Shown one piece after another: positions 26,405-36,174 of a stretch of DNA of 64,000 bases. Position 1 is the first letter of the stretch; each line of letters starts with the position of its first letter. The position numbers and the translations under genes were made by a program. This stretch comes from Tepidibacillus_B infernus (GTDB taxonomy: Bacteria > Bacillota > Bacilli > Tepidibacillales > Tepidibacillaceae): the NCBI RefSeq assembly GCF_048898065.1, contig NZ_JBLWFI010000001.1, positions 2,348,155-2,412,154 on the forward strand, in the 5' to 3' direction. The notes under the pieces were generated by a model. It saw nothing but the letters and a program-made list of their open reading frames with translations, was not told the origin of the DNA and searched no databases.

Positions 26405-26424
26405 GACAACCCACAAAAGTGACG
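26405..26424 (+). repeat. 20-bp repeat copy 2 upstream of gyrB
   Basis: GACAACCCACAAAAGTGACG matches 19111-19130 at 18 of 20 positions. It lies 39 bases before the gyrB start codon, so it is in the gyrB leader or promoter region. Unlike copy 1 it has no nearby inverted partner. Confidence 0.6.
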
Positions 26425-26463
26425 ATTAAAGAAAAATAGGTAGTAAGAATGGAAGGTGTGCAA

Positions 26464-28380
26464 ATGCTAACAAAACAACAACACAATTATGATGAAAGTC
26501 AAATTCAGGTCTTAGAAGGTTTGGAAGCAGTTCGTAAAAGACCTGGGATGTATATAGGGTCAACAAGTGAAAGAGGATTGCACCATTTAGTATGGGAAGT
26601 TGTCGATAATAGTATTGATGAAGCCCTTGCAGGTTACTGCAATCATATTACTGTGGTTGTACATCAAGATAATAGTGTAACGGTTATAGATAATGGTAGG
26701 GGTATTCCTGTTGGAATTCATCCTAAGATGGGACGGCCAGCAGTAGAAGTAGCATTAACTGTATTACATGCTGGTGGTAAATTTGGTGGTGAAGGTTATA
26801 AGGTTTCTGGTGGATTACATGGTGTTGGGGTTTCAGTAGTAAATGCTCTTTCAGAATGGTTAGAAGTAGAAGTAAAAAGAGAGGGAAAGATCCATTTACA
26901 ACGCTATCACCGTGGGGTTCCAGAATTTGACCTAAAAGTAATCGGAGAAACAAACGAAACAGGAACGACAGTAACTTTTAAACCAGATCCTGAAATATTC
27001 CAAGAAACAACCGAATTTAATTATGATACCTTAAAAACCCGAATCAGAGAGCTTGCCTTTTTAAATAAAGGGATTCGTATAGACCTTATTGATGAAAGAA
27101 ACGAAAATAAACAGGAATCTTTTAAATTTGATGGTGGAATCAATTCATTCGTTGAGTTTCTCAATAAGAATAAAGAAGTTCTTCATCCCCATCCAATTTA
27201 TGTAGAAGGATCAAAAGATCAAATTGAAATAGAAATTTCCCTACAATACAATGACAGCTATTCTAGTAATATTTTGTCCTTTGCAAATAATATCAACACC
27301 CATGAAGGGGGAACCCATGAATCGGGATTTAAAAGCGCACTAACACGTGTACTAAATGACTATGCTAGAAAGAATAATTTACTAAAAGATCAAGATGCAA
27401 ATTTAACTGGTGATGATGCCAGAGAAGGGTTAACTGCAGTTATTAGTGTAAAGATCCCAAATCCTCAATTTGAAGGTCAGACCAAGACAAAGTTAGGGAA
27501 CAGTGAAGTAAGGGGGATTACTGAATCTCTATTTGCTGAGAAATTTGCCACTTTTCTAGATGAAAATCCATCTGTAGCAAAAAAGGTGATTGAAAAAGCA
27601 CTTCTAGCAGCAAGAGCCCGTGATGCTGCTAGAAAAGCAAGAGAGCTAACAAGAAGGAAAAATGCACTAGAAGTTAGCTCATTACCTGGGAAATTAGCTG
27701 ATTGTTCTAGTAAGGATGCAGCGATTAGTGAATTATATCTCGTAGAAGGTGATTCAGCTGGCGGTTCTGCAAAACAAGGGAGAGATCGTCATTTTCAAGC
27801 AATCCTACCACTAAGAGGAAAGATTATCAATGTAGAGAAAGCTAGATTAGATAAGATTTTTGCTAATGAAGAGATTAGAGCAATGATTACGGCGTTAGGT
27901 ACTGGAATAGGTGATGATTTTGATATCTCAAAAGCAAGGTACCATAAAATCATTATTATGACAGATGCTGACGTAGACGGTGCCCATATTCGCACACTAC
28001 TTTTAACTTTCTTTTTCAGGTATATGAAAGAATTGATTGAAAATGGCTATGTTTATATTGCTCAACCACCTTTATATAAAATCCAACAAGGAAAAACAGT
28101 TCGATACGCTTATAGTGATAGAGAATTAGAAAAGATAAAAACAGAATTAGGTAATCGACCTGAACCCACAATCCAACGTTATAAAGGTTTAGGAGAGATG
28201 AACCCAACCCAATTATGGGAAACGACGATGGATCCAGAAAGTAGAACATTATTACAAGTTAGTTTACAAGATGCCTCTGATGCGGACGGGATCTTTGAGA
28301 CACTAATGGGAGATAAAGTTGAACCCCGAAGGGAATTTATCCAAGAACATGCAAGATATGTTCGGAATTTGGATATCTAA
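26464..28380 (+). CDS. gyrB: DNA gyrase subunit B
   Basis: The 638-residue protein shows the GHKL ATPase (EVVDNSIDEALAGYC, DNGRGIPVGIHP, HAGGKFGG, GGLHGVGVSVVNALS), a transducer domain, and the TOPRIM region with LVEGDSAGGSAKQGRDR and IIMTDADVDGAHIRTLLL. The ATG at 26464 has GGAAGGTG upstream and gives the B. subtilis length. With GyrA it introduces negative supercoils. It lies 22 bases before gyrA. Confidence 0.97.
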   Translation: MLTKQQHNYDESQIQVLEGLEAVRKRPGMYIGSTSERGLHHLVWEVVDNSIDEALAGYCNHITVVVHQDNSVTVIDNGRGIPVGIHPKMGRPAVEVALTVLHAGGKFGGEGYKVSGGLHGVGVSVVNALSEWLEVEVKREGKIHLQRYHRGVPEFDLKVIGETNETGTTVTFKPDPEIFQETTEFNYDTLKTRIRELAFLNKGIRIDLIDERNENKQESFKFDGGINSFVEFLNKNKEVLHPHPIYVEGSKDQIEIEISLQYNDSYSSNILSFANNINTHEGGTHESGFKSALTRVLNDYARKNNLLKDQDANLTGDDAREGLTAVISVKIPNPQFEGQTKTKLGNSEVRGITESLFAEKFATFLDENPSVAKKVIEKALLAARARDAARKARELTRRKNALEVSSLPGKLADCSSKDAAISELYLVEGDSAGGSAKQGRDRHFQAILPLRGKIINVEKARLDKIFANEEIRAMITALGTGIGDDFDISKARYHKIIIMTDADVDGAHIRTLLLTFFFRYMKELIENGYVYIAQPPLYKIQQGKTVRYAYSDRELEKIKTELGNRPEPTIQRYKGLGEMNPTQLWETTMDPESRTLLQVSLQDASDADGIFETLMGDKVEPRREFIQEHARYVRNLDI

Positions 28381-28402
28381 ACAAAGGGGATGGAGGTAAA
28401 GC

Positions 28403-30859
28403 ATGCTTGAATCAAATGCAAGAATAAAAGAAGTAAATATAAGTCAAGAAATGAAAAGCTCCTTTATCGACTATGCGATGAGTGTTATCGTAAGTCGTGC
28501 TCTTCCAGATGTAAGAGATGGCTTAAAACCAGTGCATAGAAGAATCCTTTATGCGATGAATGAGTTAGGAATGACACCAGATAAACCACATAAAAAGTCT
28601 GCTAGGATTGTAGGGGAAGTTATAGGTAAATATCATCCCCATGGTGATTCTGCAGTCTATGAAACGATGGTACGCATGGCACAAGACTTCTCTTATCGCT
28701 ATTTACTCGTTGATGGTCATGGAAACTTTGGGTCAATTGACGGTGATTCTGCAGCAGCTATGCGTTATACGGAAGCTCGTATGTCAAAAATATCGACAGA
28801 ATTATTAAGGGATATTAACAAAGAAACCATTGATTTTGGAGATAACTATGATGGTTCTGAAAAGGAGCCATTAGTTTTGCCAGCTAGGTTCCCTAATTTG
28901 TTAGTGAATGGATCTGCAGGGATTGCAGTGGGGATGGCAACGAATATTCCTCCTCACCAATTAGGTGAAGTGATTGATGGGGTTATAAAAATTATAGAGA
29001 ACCCAGATGTCGAAATTGGAGAATTGATGGAGATTATTAAAGGTCCAGATTTCCCAACTGGTGGTCTTATTCTAGGAAGGGAAGGAATCCGTAAGGCTTA
29101 TCAAACAGGTAAAGGTAGTATCACAATAAGGGCAAAGGCCTTTATTGAAGAAATGAATAATGGTAAAAGCCGGATTATTGTTGAGGAAATCCCATACCAA
29201 GTGAATAAAGCAAGATTGATTGAGAAAATAGCTGAACTGGTTAGGGATAAAAAAATAGATGGGATTACCGATTTAAGGGATGAATCAGATCGTAATGGGC
29301 TGCGAATTGTGATTGAATTACGAAGAGACGTGAATGCGAATATCGTCTTAAATAATTTGTATAAATTAACCCAATTACAGACGACCTTTGGTATCAATGT
29401 TTTAGCATTAGTTAATGGAGAACCTAAGGTATTAAATCTAAAAGAAACCTTAACACATTATTTAAACCATCAAAGGGTGGTTATTCGCAGAAGAACAGAA
29501 TTTGACCTTAAAAAGGCTGAAGCTAGAGCTCATATTTTAGAAGGGTTAAGAATTGCTCTCGACCATTTAGACGCTGTTATTTCTTTAATTCGTTCTTCAC
29601 AAACGACAGACGAAGCAAAAAGAGGCCTAATCGAAAAGTTTGAACTATCGGAAATCCAAGCCCAAGCTATTCTTGATATGAGATTACAACGTTTAACTGG
29701 TTTAGAACGGGAAAAAATTGAAAATGAATATCAAGAATTGATGGCTAAGATTGCTGAATTACGTGCGATATTAGCAGATGAACACAAGATTTTAACGATT
29801 ATACGTGAAGAATTACTAGAGATTAAAGATAAGTACAATGATGAACGAAGGACAAAAATCACGATTGATCATGATGAGTTAGAAGCAGAAGATTTGATTC
29901 CTGAAGAAGAGGTTGTCGTTATGCTCACTCATCAGGGTTATATCAAAAGATTACCCATTTCAACCTACCGTAGCCAAAAACGTGGGGGGAAAGGGGTAAC
30001 TGGAATGGGAACGAAAGAAGATGATTTTGTCCAACATTTATTTATTACGAATTCCCATCATTATATTATGTTTTTTACGAATAAAGGAAAGGTATATCGT
30101 TTAAAGGCTTATGAAGTACCGGAATTGAGTAGAACCGCAAAAGGAACACCAATTATCAACCTGATTCAAATTGAACAAGGGGAAAAAATTAACGCAGTCT
30201 TCCCGATCAAAGAATATACTTCCAATCATCATTTATTCTTTGCTACAGCTTCTGGGGTGGTCAAAAAGTCCCAATTAACAGATTATGAAAATATTCGAAA
30301 AGGGGGACTCATTGCGATCAATCTAAAAGAAGGAGACGAGGTAATTGGTGTTAAATTGACTGATGGAAATCAAGAAATCATCCTTGGTACAAAATTAGGT
30401 CAATCCATTCGTTTTTCTGAACAAGATGTAAGAACAATGGGAAGAAGTGCTACAGGGGTCAAAGGAATCGACTTAAGTAAAGATGATTTAGTCATTGGCA
30501 TGGATATTATTCGAGATGATCTAGATGTGTTAATCGTAACAGAAAAAGGTTATGGCAAAAGGACACCAGCATCTGAATACCGTAGCCAATCCCGTGGTGG
30601 AAAAGGTATTAAGACCCTTAATGTAACTAAAAAGAATGGAAATATTGTAGGATTAAAAGTTGTTTCTCAAGAAGATGACTTAATGATCGTTACGACAAGT
30701 GCAATGGTGATTAGATTAAATATAGATAACATTTCGTTAATTGGTCGATATACTCAAGGTGTCAGACTAATCAATATTAGTGAAGATGATTCTGTCGCTA
30801 CTGTTGCACGAATTCATTCCAATGATACAGCTGATAATGAAAATGAAGAAGATGAATAA
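28403..30859 (+). CDS. gyrA: DNA gyrase subunit A
   Basis: The 818-residue protein has the quinolone-region segment HPHGDSAVYETMVRMAQDFS and the catalytic tyrosine in AAMRYTEARMS. The C-terminal beta-pinwheel carries the GyrA box QRGGKG (in YRSQKRGGKGVTGM), repeated later as YRSQSRGGKGIKT. GyrA cuts and reseals DNA. GGAGG precedes the ATG, and a terminator follows the stop. Confidence 0.97.
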   Translation: MLESNARIKEVNISQEMKSSFIDYAMSVIVSRALPDVRDGLKPVHRRILYAMNELGMTPDKPHKKSARIVGEVIGKYHPHGDSAVYETMVRMAQDFSYRYLLVDGHGNFGSIDGDSAAAMRYTEARMSKISTELLRDINKETIDFGDNYDGSEKEPLVLPARFPNLLVNGSAGIAVGMATNIPPHQLGEVIDGVIKIIENPDVEIGELMEIIKGPDFPTGGLILGREGIRKAYQTGKGSITIRAKAFIEEMNNGKSRIIVEEIPYQVNKARLIEKIAELVRDKKIDGITDLRDESDRNGLRIVIELRRDVNANIVLNNLYKLTQLQTTFGINVLALVNGEPKVLNLKETLTHYLNHQRVVIRRRTEFDLKKAEARAHILEGLRIALDHLDAVISLIRSSQTTDEAKRGLIEKFELSEIQAQAILDMRLQRLTGLEREKIENEYQELMAKIAELRAILADEHKILTIIREELLEIKDKYNDERRTKITIDHDELEAEDLIPEEEVVVMLTHQGYIKRLPISTYRSQKRGGKGVTGMGTKEDDFVQHLFITNSHHYIMFFTNKGKVYRLKAYEVPELSRTAKGTPIINLIQIEQGEKINAVFPIKEYTSNHHLFFATASGVVKKSQLTDYENIRKGGLIAINLKEGDEVIGVKLTDGNQEIILGTKLGQSIRFSEQDVRTMGRSATGVKGIDLSKDDLVIGMDIIRDDLDVLIVTEKGYGKRTPASEYRSQSRGGKGIKTLNVTKKNGNIVGLKVVSQEDDLMIVTTSAMVIRLNIDNISLIGRYTQGVRLINISEDDSVATVARIHSNDTADNENEEDE

Positions 30860-30865
30860 AAGTTA

Positions 30866-30893
30866 AAACAGGATGGAATCCATCCTGTTTTTC
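30866..30893 (+). terminator. Intrinsic terminator after gyrA
   Basis: ACAGGATGG and CCATCCTGT form a 9-bp stem with a 3-base loop followed by TTTTTCTTTT, 7 bases after the gyrA stop. Confidence 0.92.
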
Positions 30894-30942
30894 TTTTATA
30901 TATGCTAAAATATAGAAAATAGATTAAAGGGGAATTTATGCA

Positions 30943-32025
30943 ATGAGAACAATCACAATCGATTTAATTCAAGAACGAATGATCTTGAACCAAGATATAT
31001 ATAGTGAGCTTGGAGGAATTATTTTTAAAAAGGGAACGATTTTAAAGGAAAGAGATCAAGAAATATTAAGAGCATTTGGAATTACAAAGGTTGAAATCGA
31101 TCAGGAATCTGATGTGAATGAAAAACAAGATAAAGTGGTAAATAAGACCGAAGATCAATCAAGCCTAGCTGAAGACTTTAATACCTATTTTAAAAATGCA
31201 TTAAAAGTGATTGATATTGTTTTAAAAAATGCACAAGGGAATGCGCCTATTCCGATTATGGCAATAAGAGAAGTCATAACCCCACTCATTCAAGATAAAT
31301 ATATTAATCCTCAATATCTTTTAAACTTAAAATTATATTCAACGGATTTTACAAAATATGAAAGCCATCATGCATTATCTGTAAGCTTACTTTCTTATGC
31401 GATTGGGAAATGGGTTGGTCTCGAGAAAAATGAGTGGATCCAACTTGCTTTAGCAGGTATTTTACACGACATTGGAATGAGTCGCATTCCTAGTCATATT
31501 TTATATAGTAAAAATAAGTTAGTTCCTTATGAATACGAAGAGATTAAAATGCACACATTTTATGGATATAAAATGTTAAATCATACAATGGGGCTTAGTA
31601 AAGGAACACATTTAGCCGTACTACAACATCATGAAAGAGAAGACGGAAGTGGTTATCCTTTACATTTTAAAGAACAACAAATCCATTTTTATGCTAAAAT
31701 CGTTGCCGTTGCAGATATCTTTCATGCAATGATTTCTAAGCGTAATTATCGTTCAGAATATTCACCATATCTTGTCATTGATCATCTTCTTAATGAAAGT
31801 TATCAAAAGTTGAATTCCTTCATCGTTAGAACCTTTGCAAAGCATATGGTCAACCTATCAATAGGGAATAAAGTTATTTTAAGTAATGGAATGGTAGGTG
31901 ACATTATTTATATTGATCAGAATTCACCAACAAGGCCAATGATAAAAACAAGGGAAGGAATCATTAATTTGGCTCAAGAAATAAATCTGCATATTAAAGA
32001 AGTATTTAAACAAAATCAAAAATGA
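30943..32025 (+). CDS. HD-GYP domain phosphohydrolase
   Basis: The 360-residue protein has an N-terminal region (residues 1-70) followed by an HD-GYP domain with HHALSVSLLSYAIG, ILHDIGMSRIP, HTFYGYKML and HHEREDGSGYP. Such domains usually hydrolyse cyclic di-GMP or related dinucleotides; all key metal ligands are visible. No sensor domain I can name is fused. It lies between gyrA and yaaC, and its end overlaps the convergent yaaC by 20 bases. Confidence 0.88.
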   Translation: MRTITIDLIQERMILNQDIYSELGGIIFKKGTILKERDQEILRAFGITKVEIDQESDVNEKQDKVVNKTEDQSSLAEDFNTYFKNALKVIDIVLKNAQGNAPIPIMAIREVITPLIQDKYINPQYLLNLKLYSTDFTKYESHHALSVSLLSYAIGKWVGLEKNEWIQLALAGILHDIGMSRIPSHILYSKNKLVPYEYEEIKMHTFYGYKMLNHTMGLSKGTHLAVLQHHEREDGSGYPLHFKEQQIHFYAKIVAVADIFHAMISKRNYRSEYSPYLVIDHLLNESYQKLNSFIVRTFAKHMVNLSIGNKVILSNGMVGDIIYIDQNSPTRPMIKTREGIINLAQEINLHIKEVFKQNQK

Positions 32026-33058
32026 TGATCTCTCTAAATAAATCATTTAATATCCTATTTGGAAATGTGCGTAAAGTAATATTTACAAATTCATTGATCA
32101 AGTACATATCTTCTGATGAGAAAGAAAAAATAATGTCCCCCCATAATTCTGTTTCGTAACGACATAACATTCCTAAATTGTACATTATCATATAGTCGAT
32201 GATTGTTTCCGGAAGCAAAAAACGACTTTCTTGAAAGGGTCGTAAATAGTAGTATCCTTTATAATCAATAGTAAACATAGGATGTCCCTGAAAAGGATCT
32301 TTTGATTTGAATATATCCTTATCAAGATTTACTCCAATTTGAATCTGATTCATTTGCTCAGATTTGCTTGTATAGAATTGATAATCCTTATGAGGTTTAT
32401 ATTGATTTAGTTCAGAAGTCAACCTTGCTAGATCATGCTGGTAAAAGTCTAAAAAGTTTTTTGAAACAGAAAAGTAAATTTCGTGATCTTTTTGATTTAA
32501 TTTGATGGGAAACAATAATTGCTCTTTAAAGATCCTTTGATAACTATGACGTAATTCAGGCAATAAAGAAAGGAGTTCTTTAATTTTGTATTTATTCCCT
32601 TCGATTTTTTCAACTGGATGGTTAGTAAGAAGAGTGTAAAAAAGAGGAAGCAAACCTTCTTTCTGTACCTTAATTTCATCGTCATGGAATTGATATTGAT
32701 TTTTTTTAAGTTTTCTAGTGGTAATTCCATGTCTTAAAACACCTGTATGACTTGGATAACTAGGGTCTTTTGTTAAAATAAATGCTTTCATTAAATTCAT
32801 CATGCCATAATAGATAAGTAGGGGCTTTACCAAGATATTGCTCTTATCTGCAGAATAAAAATATTCTTTTGCTTGTTTGATAAAATAAATAAATTTTGAG
32901 GTATTTTGAAAAGCAAATTTGTATGTATCCTTGATTTGATTTTGCTCATAGGTATTTTGCAGAAATTGTTTTACAGTCGGCTCGTTTTCAAAAAATACAA
33001 AAGTATCCCACATTTTTTTGGATGGATTTTCGCTATAAATATGTCTTTTATTTTTCAT
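32006..33058 (-). CDS. yaaC: YaaC-like protein
   Basis: About 350 residues (MKNKRHIYSENPSKKMWDTF). The protein is soluble and helical, with motifs such as YYGMMNLMKAFILTKDPSYP and the C-terminal TIIDYMIMYNLGMLCRYETE, which fit the YaaC family found at this spot in Bacillus. Function is unknown. AGAGG precedes the chosen ATG; an alternative start 13 codons upstream lacks a good site. It is convergent with and overlaps the HD-GYP gene by 20 bases, and is divergent from guaB. Confidence 0.8.
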   Translation of the reverse strand: MKNKRHIYSENPSKKMWDTFVFFENEPTVKQFLQNTYEQNQIKDTYKFAFQNTSKFIYFIKQAKEYFYSADKSNILVKPLLIYYGMMNLMKAFILTKDPSYPSHTGVLRHGITTRKLKKNQYQFHDDEIKVQKEGLLPLFYTLLTNHPVEKIEGNKYKIKELLSLLPELRHSYQRIFKEQLLFPIKLNQKDHEIYFSVSKNFLDFYQHDLARLTSELNQYKPHKDYQFYTSKSEQMNQIQIGVNLDKDIFKSKDPFQGHPMFTIDYKGYYYLRPFQESRFLLPETIIDYMIMYNLGMLCRYETELWGDIIFSFSSEDMYLINEFVNITLRTFPNRILNDLFREIIIFDFV

Positions 33059-33198
33059 CATAACCTCTATCATTCCCGTTTTACAATATTTTGCCACGGA
33101 TATGAATGATTTATGATTATTGACACCTCAAATCACCTTTGTTAAACTTGCAATAATATATTTTTCATGGAAAATGACTAGAAGGAAGGTTGAAAAGT

Positions 33199-34656
33199 GT
33201 GTGGGAAACGAAGTTTACGCGGGAAGGATTAACATTTGATGATGTTCTTTTGATCCCTGCTAAATCAGAAATCCTACCTAGAGACGTTACAGTCTCAACG
33301 AATTTAGGTAAAGTTAAATTAAATATTCCTATTATTAGTGCGGGGATGGATACAGTAACAGAAGCCAATATGGCCATTGCAATGGCTAGACAAGGTGGTT
33401 TGGGGATTATTCATAAAAATATGTCCATCAAACAGCAAGCAGAAGAAGTGGATCGAGTCAAGCGGTCTGAAAGTGGGGTAATTACAAATCCTTTTTATTT
33501 AACTCCTGCTCATAAAGTAGCAGATGCAGAAGAATTGATGTCAAAATACCGGGTTTCTGGTGTACCTATTGTGAATGAGCGAGGAGAGCTTGTTGGGATT
33601 TTAACGAACCGGGATTTGCGTTTTATCACAAATTACTCGTTAGAAATCAATGAAGTAATGACCAAAGAAAATCTAATTACAGCACCAGTTGGGACAAGTT
33701 TGGATGAAGCAAAGCAAATTTTGCAAAAATATCGTATTGAAAAATTACCATTGGTTGATGAAAATAACAAGTTAAAAGGCCTCATCACAATTAAAGATAT
33801 TGAAAAAGCAATCCAATTCCCTAATGCAGCTAAAGATGAATTAGGGAGATTGATTGTAGGAGCAGCAGTAGGTGTTAGTCGGGATACCTTGGATCGGGCC
33901 AAAGCATTAGTTGAGGCAGGAGTAGATGTTTTAGTAGTTGATACTGCCCACGGTCATTCAAAAGGAGTCTTGGATACTGTGCGGACATTGAGGAAACTTT
34001 ATCCAGAGTTAGTGATTATTGCTGGAAATGTAGCAACTGGAGAAGCAACAAAGGATTTAATTGAAGCTGGTGCATCTGTGGTAAAGGTAGGTATTGGACC
34101 AGGATCAATTTGTACGACAAGAGTCGTTGCAGGTATTGGTGTACCTCAGATTACTGCAGTTTATGAATGCGCCACAGTTGCAAGGGAATATGGAGTTCCC
34201 ATTATCGCAGATGGTGGAATTAAATATTCTGGTGATATTACAAAGGCTATCGCTGCTGGAGCGGATGCAGTGATGTTAGGTAGTCTCCTTGCAGGAACAG
34301 ATGAAAGTCCTGGCGACTTTGAAACCTATCAAGGAAGGAGATACAAGGTTTATCGTGGAATGGGTTCAATAGGGGCCATGAATGCAGGAAGTAAAGATCG
34401 TTATTTTCAGGAAAATATTCTTAAACTTGTTCCAGAGGGAATTGAAGGAAGAGTGGCTTATAAAGGACCTTTGGCAGATACAATCTATCAATTAGTTGGT
34501 GGGTTACGTGCAGGTATGGGGTATTGTGGAACAAAAAACATTCAAGAACTCAAAGAAAATGGTCAATTTATTCGTATTACTGGGGCAGGACTAAAAGAAA
34601 GCCATCCTCATGATGTGCAAATTACGAAGGAATCGCCAAACTATTCAACTCTTTAA
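33199..34656 (+). CDS. guaB: IMP dehydrogenase
   Basis: The 485-residue protein starts at GTG as MWETKFTREGLTFDDVLLIP, matching the Bacillus N-terminus. It has two CBS domains (about residues 95-210) and the catalytic loop GIGPGSICTTRVVAGIGVPQ with the reactive cysteine, then GSLLAGTDESPG. It converts IMP to XMP, the committed step to GMP. AAGGAAGG lies upstream; a TTG three codons earlier is a less likely start. A terminator follows. Confidence 0.96.
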   Translation: MWETKFTREGLTFDDVLLIPAKSEILPRDVTVSTNLGKVKLNIPIISAGMDTVTEANMAIAMARQGGLGIIHKNMSIKQQAEEVDRVKRSESGVITNPFYLTPAHKVADAEELMSKYRVSGVPIVNERGELVGILTNRDLRFITNYSLEINEVMTKENLITAPVGTSLDEAKQILQKYRIEKLPLVDENNKLKGLITIKDIEKAIQFPNAAKDELGRLIVGAAVGVSRDTLDRAKALVEAGVDVLVVDTAHGHSKGVLDTVRTLRKLYPELVIIAGNVATGEATKDLIEAGASVVKVGIGPGSICTTRVVAGIGVPQITAVYECATVAREYGVPIIADGGIKYSGDITKAIAAGADAVMLGSLLAGTDESPGDFETYQGRRYKVYRGMGSIGAMNAGSKDRYFQENILKLVPEGIEGRVAYKGPLADTIYQLVGGLRAGMGYCGTKNIQELKENGQFIRITGAGLKESHPHDVQITKESPNYSTL

Positions 34657-34686
34657 ATAAATTTATTGGAAAATGTTATGAATGGG

Positions 34687-34714
34687 GATAGGGAAACATT
34701 TCTCTATCTTTTTT
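34687..34714 (+). terminator. Intrinsic terminator after guaB
   Basis: GATAGGGAAA and TTTCTCTATC form an imperfect 10-bp stem with a tight loop, followed by TTTTTT. It is about 30 bases after the guaB stop. Confidence 0.8.
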
Positions 34715-34769
34715 CGTTTAAAGCCCTGTGATAAAATAATGATTGTGAAATTTAAACGGAGGTGTCATT

Positions 34770-36080
34770 TTGAAACAGCATAGGAAAGTACTATCACTAT
34801 TGATCATTGTCGCACTTATTTTTCCGTTTTTTGGATCTTTACAACAAAAGGCTTTTGCTCAAGCAAATCTTGATATTCAAGCTAAATCGGCGATTTTAAT
34901 CGATGCAATCTCAGGGAAAATATTATATGAGCAAAACGCCGATGAACCCTTACCACCTGCTAGTATGACAAAAATGATGACAGAATATTTGGTTTTAGAA
35001 GAGATAGCAACTGGTAAATTAAAATGGGATGATGTTGTCACTGCAAGTGATTATGCCCATTGGCTTGGTGTAGGTGGCGGTTCGCGTGTTTTCCTTGCTC
35101 TAGGGGAAAAACGTACGGTAAAAGAATTGATGTATGCGATGACGGTCTACTCTGCGAATGATGCAACTGTTGCGCTTGCAGAACATTTAGCTGGTTCTGA
35201 AACCAATTTTGTTCAGATGATGAATGAAAAGGCCAAAGAGTTAGGAATGACAACTGCTCATTTCTCTACATCAACAGGTTACCCTAAAGATGAGCTAGGA
35301 CAATATGCGCCAGCCGTTGAAGGAGAAACAGTGATGTCTGCCAAAGATGCTGCTATTTTAGGGTGGCACTTAATTAATGATTATCCAGAAAGCATAGAAT
35401 TTAACAGTACCCCAAGAATTAAGTTTCGTGAGGGCGAACCTAATGAAATGCCTTTGCCAAACTTCAACTTTATGCTACCAGGCCTTGTTTATGGCAACTT
35501 AGTTCAAGGGGTTGACGGTATAAAAACAGGACATACTTCTAAAGCAGGATACAATTTTACCGCAACTGCAATGCAAAATGGAATGAGACTAATTAGTGTC
35601 GTTCAAGGGACTGCGTCTGAAAAAGAGCGCTTTATGCAAACAAAAAAATTGTTAGACTATGGGTTTGCAAACTTTGAAGTAGTAGATTTAATCAAAGCAA
35701 AAGAAAAGGTACCTGGGTTTGAAACAGCAAAGATTGAAAAAGGAAAAGAAACTGAGGTTCCTGTTGTCCTTAAAAAGAATTTAAGTGTTCTTATGAAAAA
35801 AGGGGAAAAGGATTTATATAAACCAGTAGTCATTTATAATGAAAAGCTAGAAGCCCCAATTAAGAGCCAAGATCGAGTGGGTTATGTTACTTTTGAATAT
35901 ACTGGGAAAGAAAAATATACCTACTTAAATGAAACGATACAAGCAAAAGGAAATGTTGATTTAATTGCTGAGGAAGATGTAGAAAAAGCTGGAGCAATAC
36001 GTCTATTTTTTCGAAAGGTTATACAACTTATCGGTGGAATCTTTAGTGGAATTGTGGATGGAATTAAAGGTTTATTTTAA
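34770..36080 (+). CDS. dacA: D-alanyl-D-alanine carboxypeptidase (PBP5 type)
   Basis: The 436-residue protein begins at TTG with GGAGGTG upstream. A signal peptide with a hydrophobic core near residues 8-25 ends around QKAFA. The active-site motifs are Ser65-x-x-Lys68 (PASMTKMM), Ser128-x-Asn130 (YSAND) and Lys-Thr-Gly (GIKTGHTSKAG). A C-terminal amphipathic helix (VIQLIGGIFSGIVDGIKGLF) anchors it to the membrane. It trims the terminal D-Ala from peptidoglycan stem peptides. Position between guaB and pdxS is as in B. subtilis. Confidence 0.95.
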   Translation: MKQHRKVLSLLIIVALIFPFFGSLQQKAFAQANLDIQAKSAILIDAISGKILYEQNADEPLPPASMTKMMTEYLVLEEIATGKLKWDDVVTASDYAHWLGVGGGSRVFLALGEKRTVKELMYAMTVYSANDATVALAEHLAGSETNFVQMMNEKAKELGMTTAHFSTSTGYPKDELGQYAPAVEGETVMSAKDAAILGWHLINDYPESIEFNSTPRIKFREGEPNEMPLPNFNFMLPGLVYGNLVQGVDGIKTGHTSKAGYNFTATAMQNGMRLISVVQGTASEKERFMQTKKLLDYGFANFEVVDLIKAKEKVPGFETAKIEKGKETEVPVVLKKNLSVLMKKGEKDLYKPVVIYNEKLEAPIKSQDRVGYVTFEYTGKEKYTYLNETIQAKGNVDLIAEEDVEKAGAIRLFFRKVIQLIGGIFSGIVDGIKGLF

Positions 36081-36103
36081 CCGTAGAAGTTTTTTAAAAA
36101 TGA

Positions 36104-36132
36104 TTGTTATTTTCGGTAGGATGGATTAAAAT
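36104..36132 (+). promoter_or_regulatory. SigA-type promoter of pdxST
   Basis: TTGTTA and TAAAAT are separated by 17 bases, about 45 bases before the pdxS start codon. This fits a vegetative promoter, although only as a sequence match. Confidence 0.55.
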
Positions 36133-36174
36133 TGATTGATAAATAAATTGTGAATTTTTAGGAGGAAAAGGAAA

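Noticed and set aside
26723..26953. Antisense open frames within gyrB, gyrA, guaB, serS and other conserved genes
   Set aside because: They are mirror frames of well-conserved proteins with no ribosome binding sites or recognisable domains.
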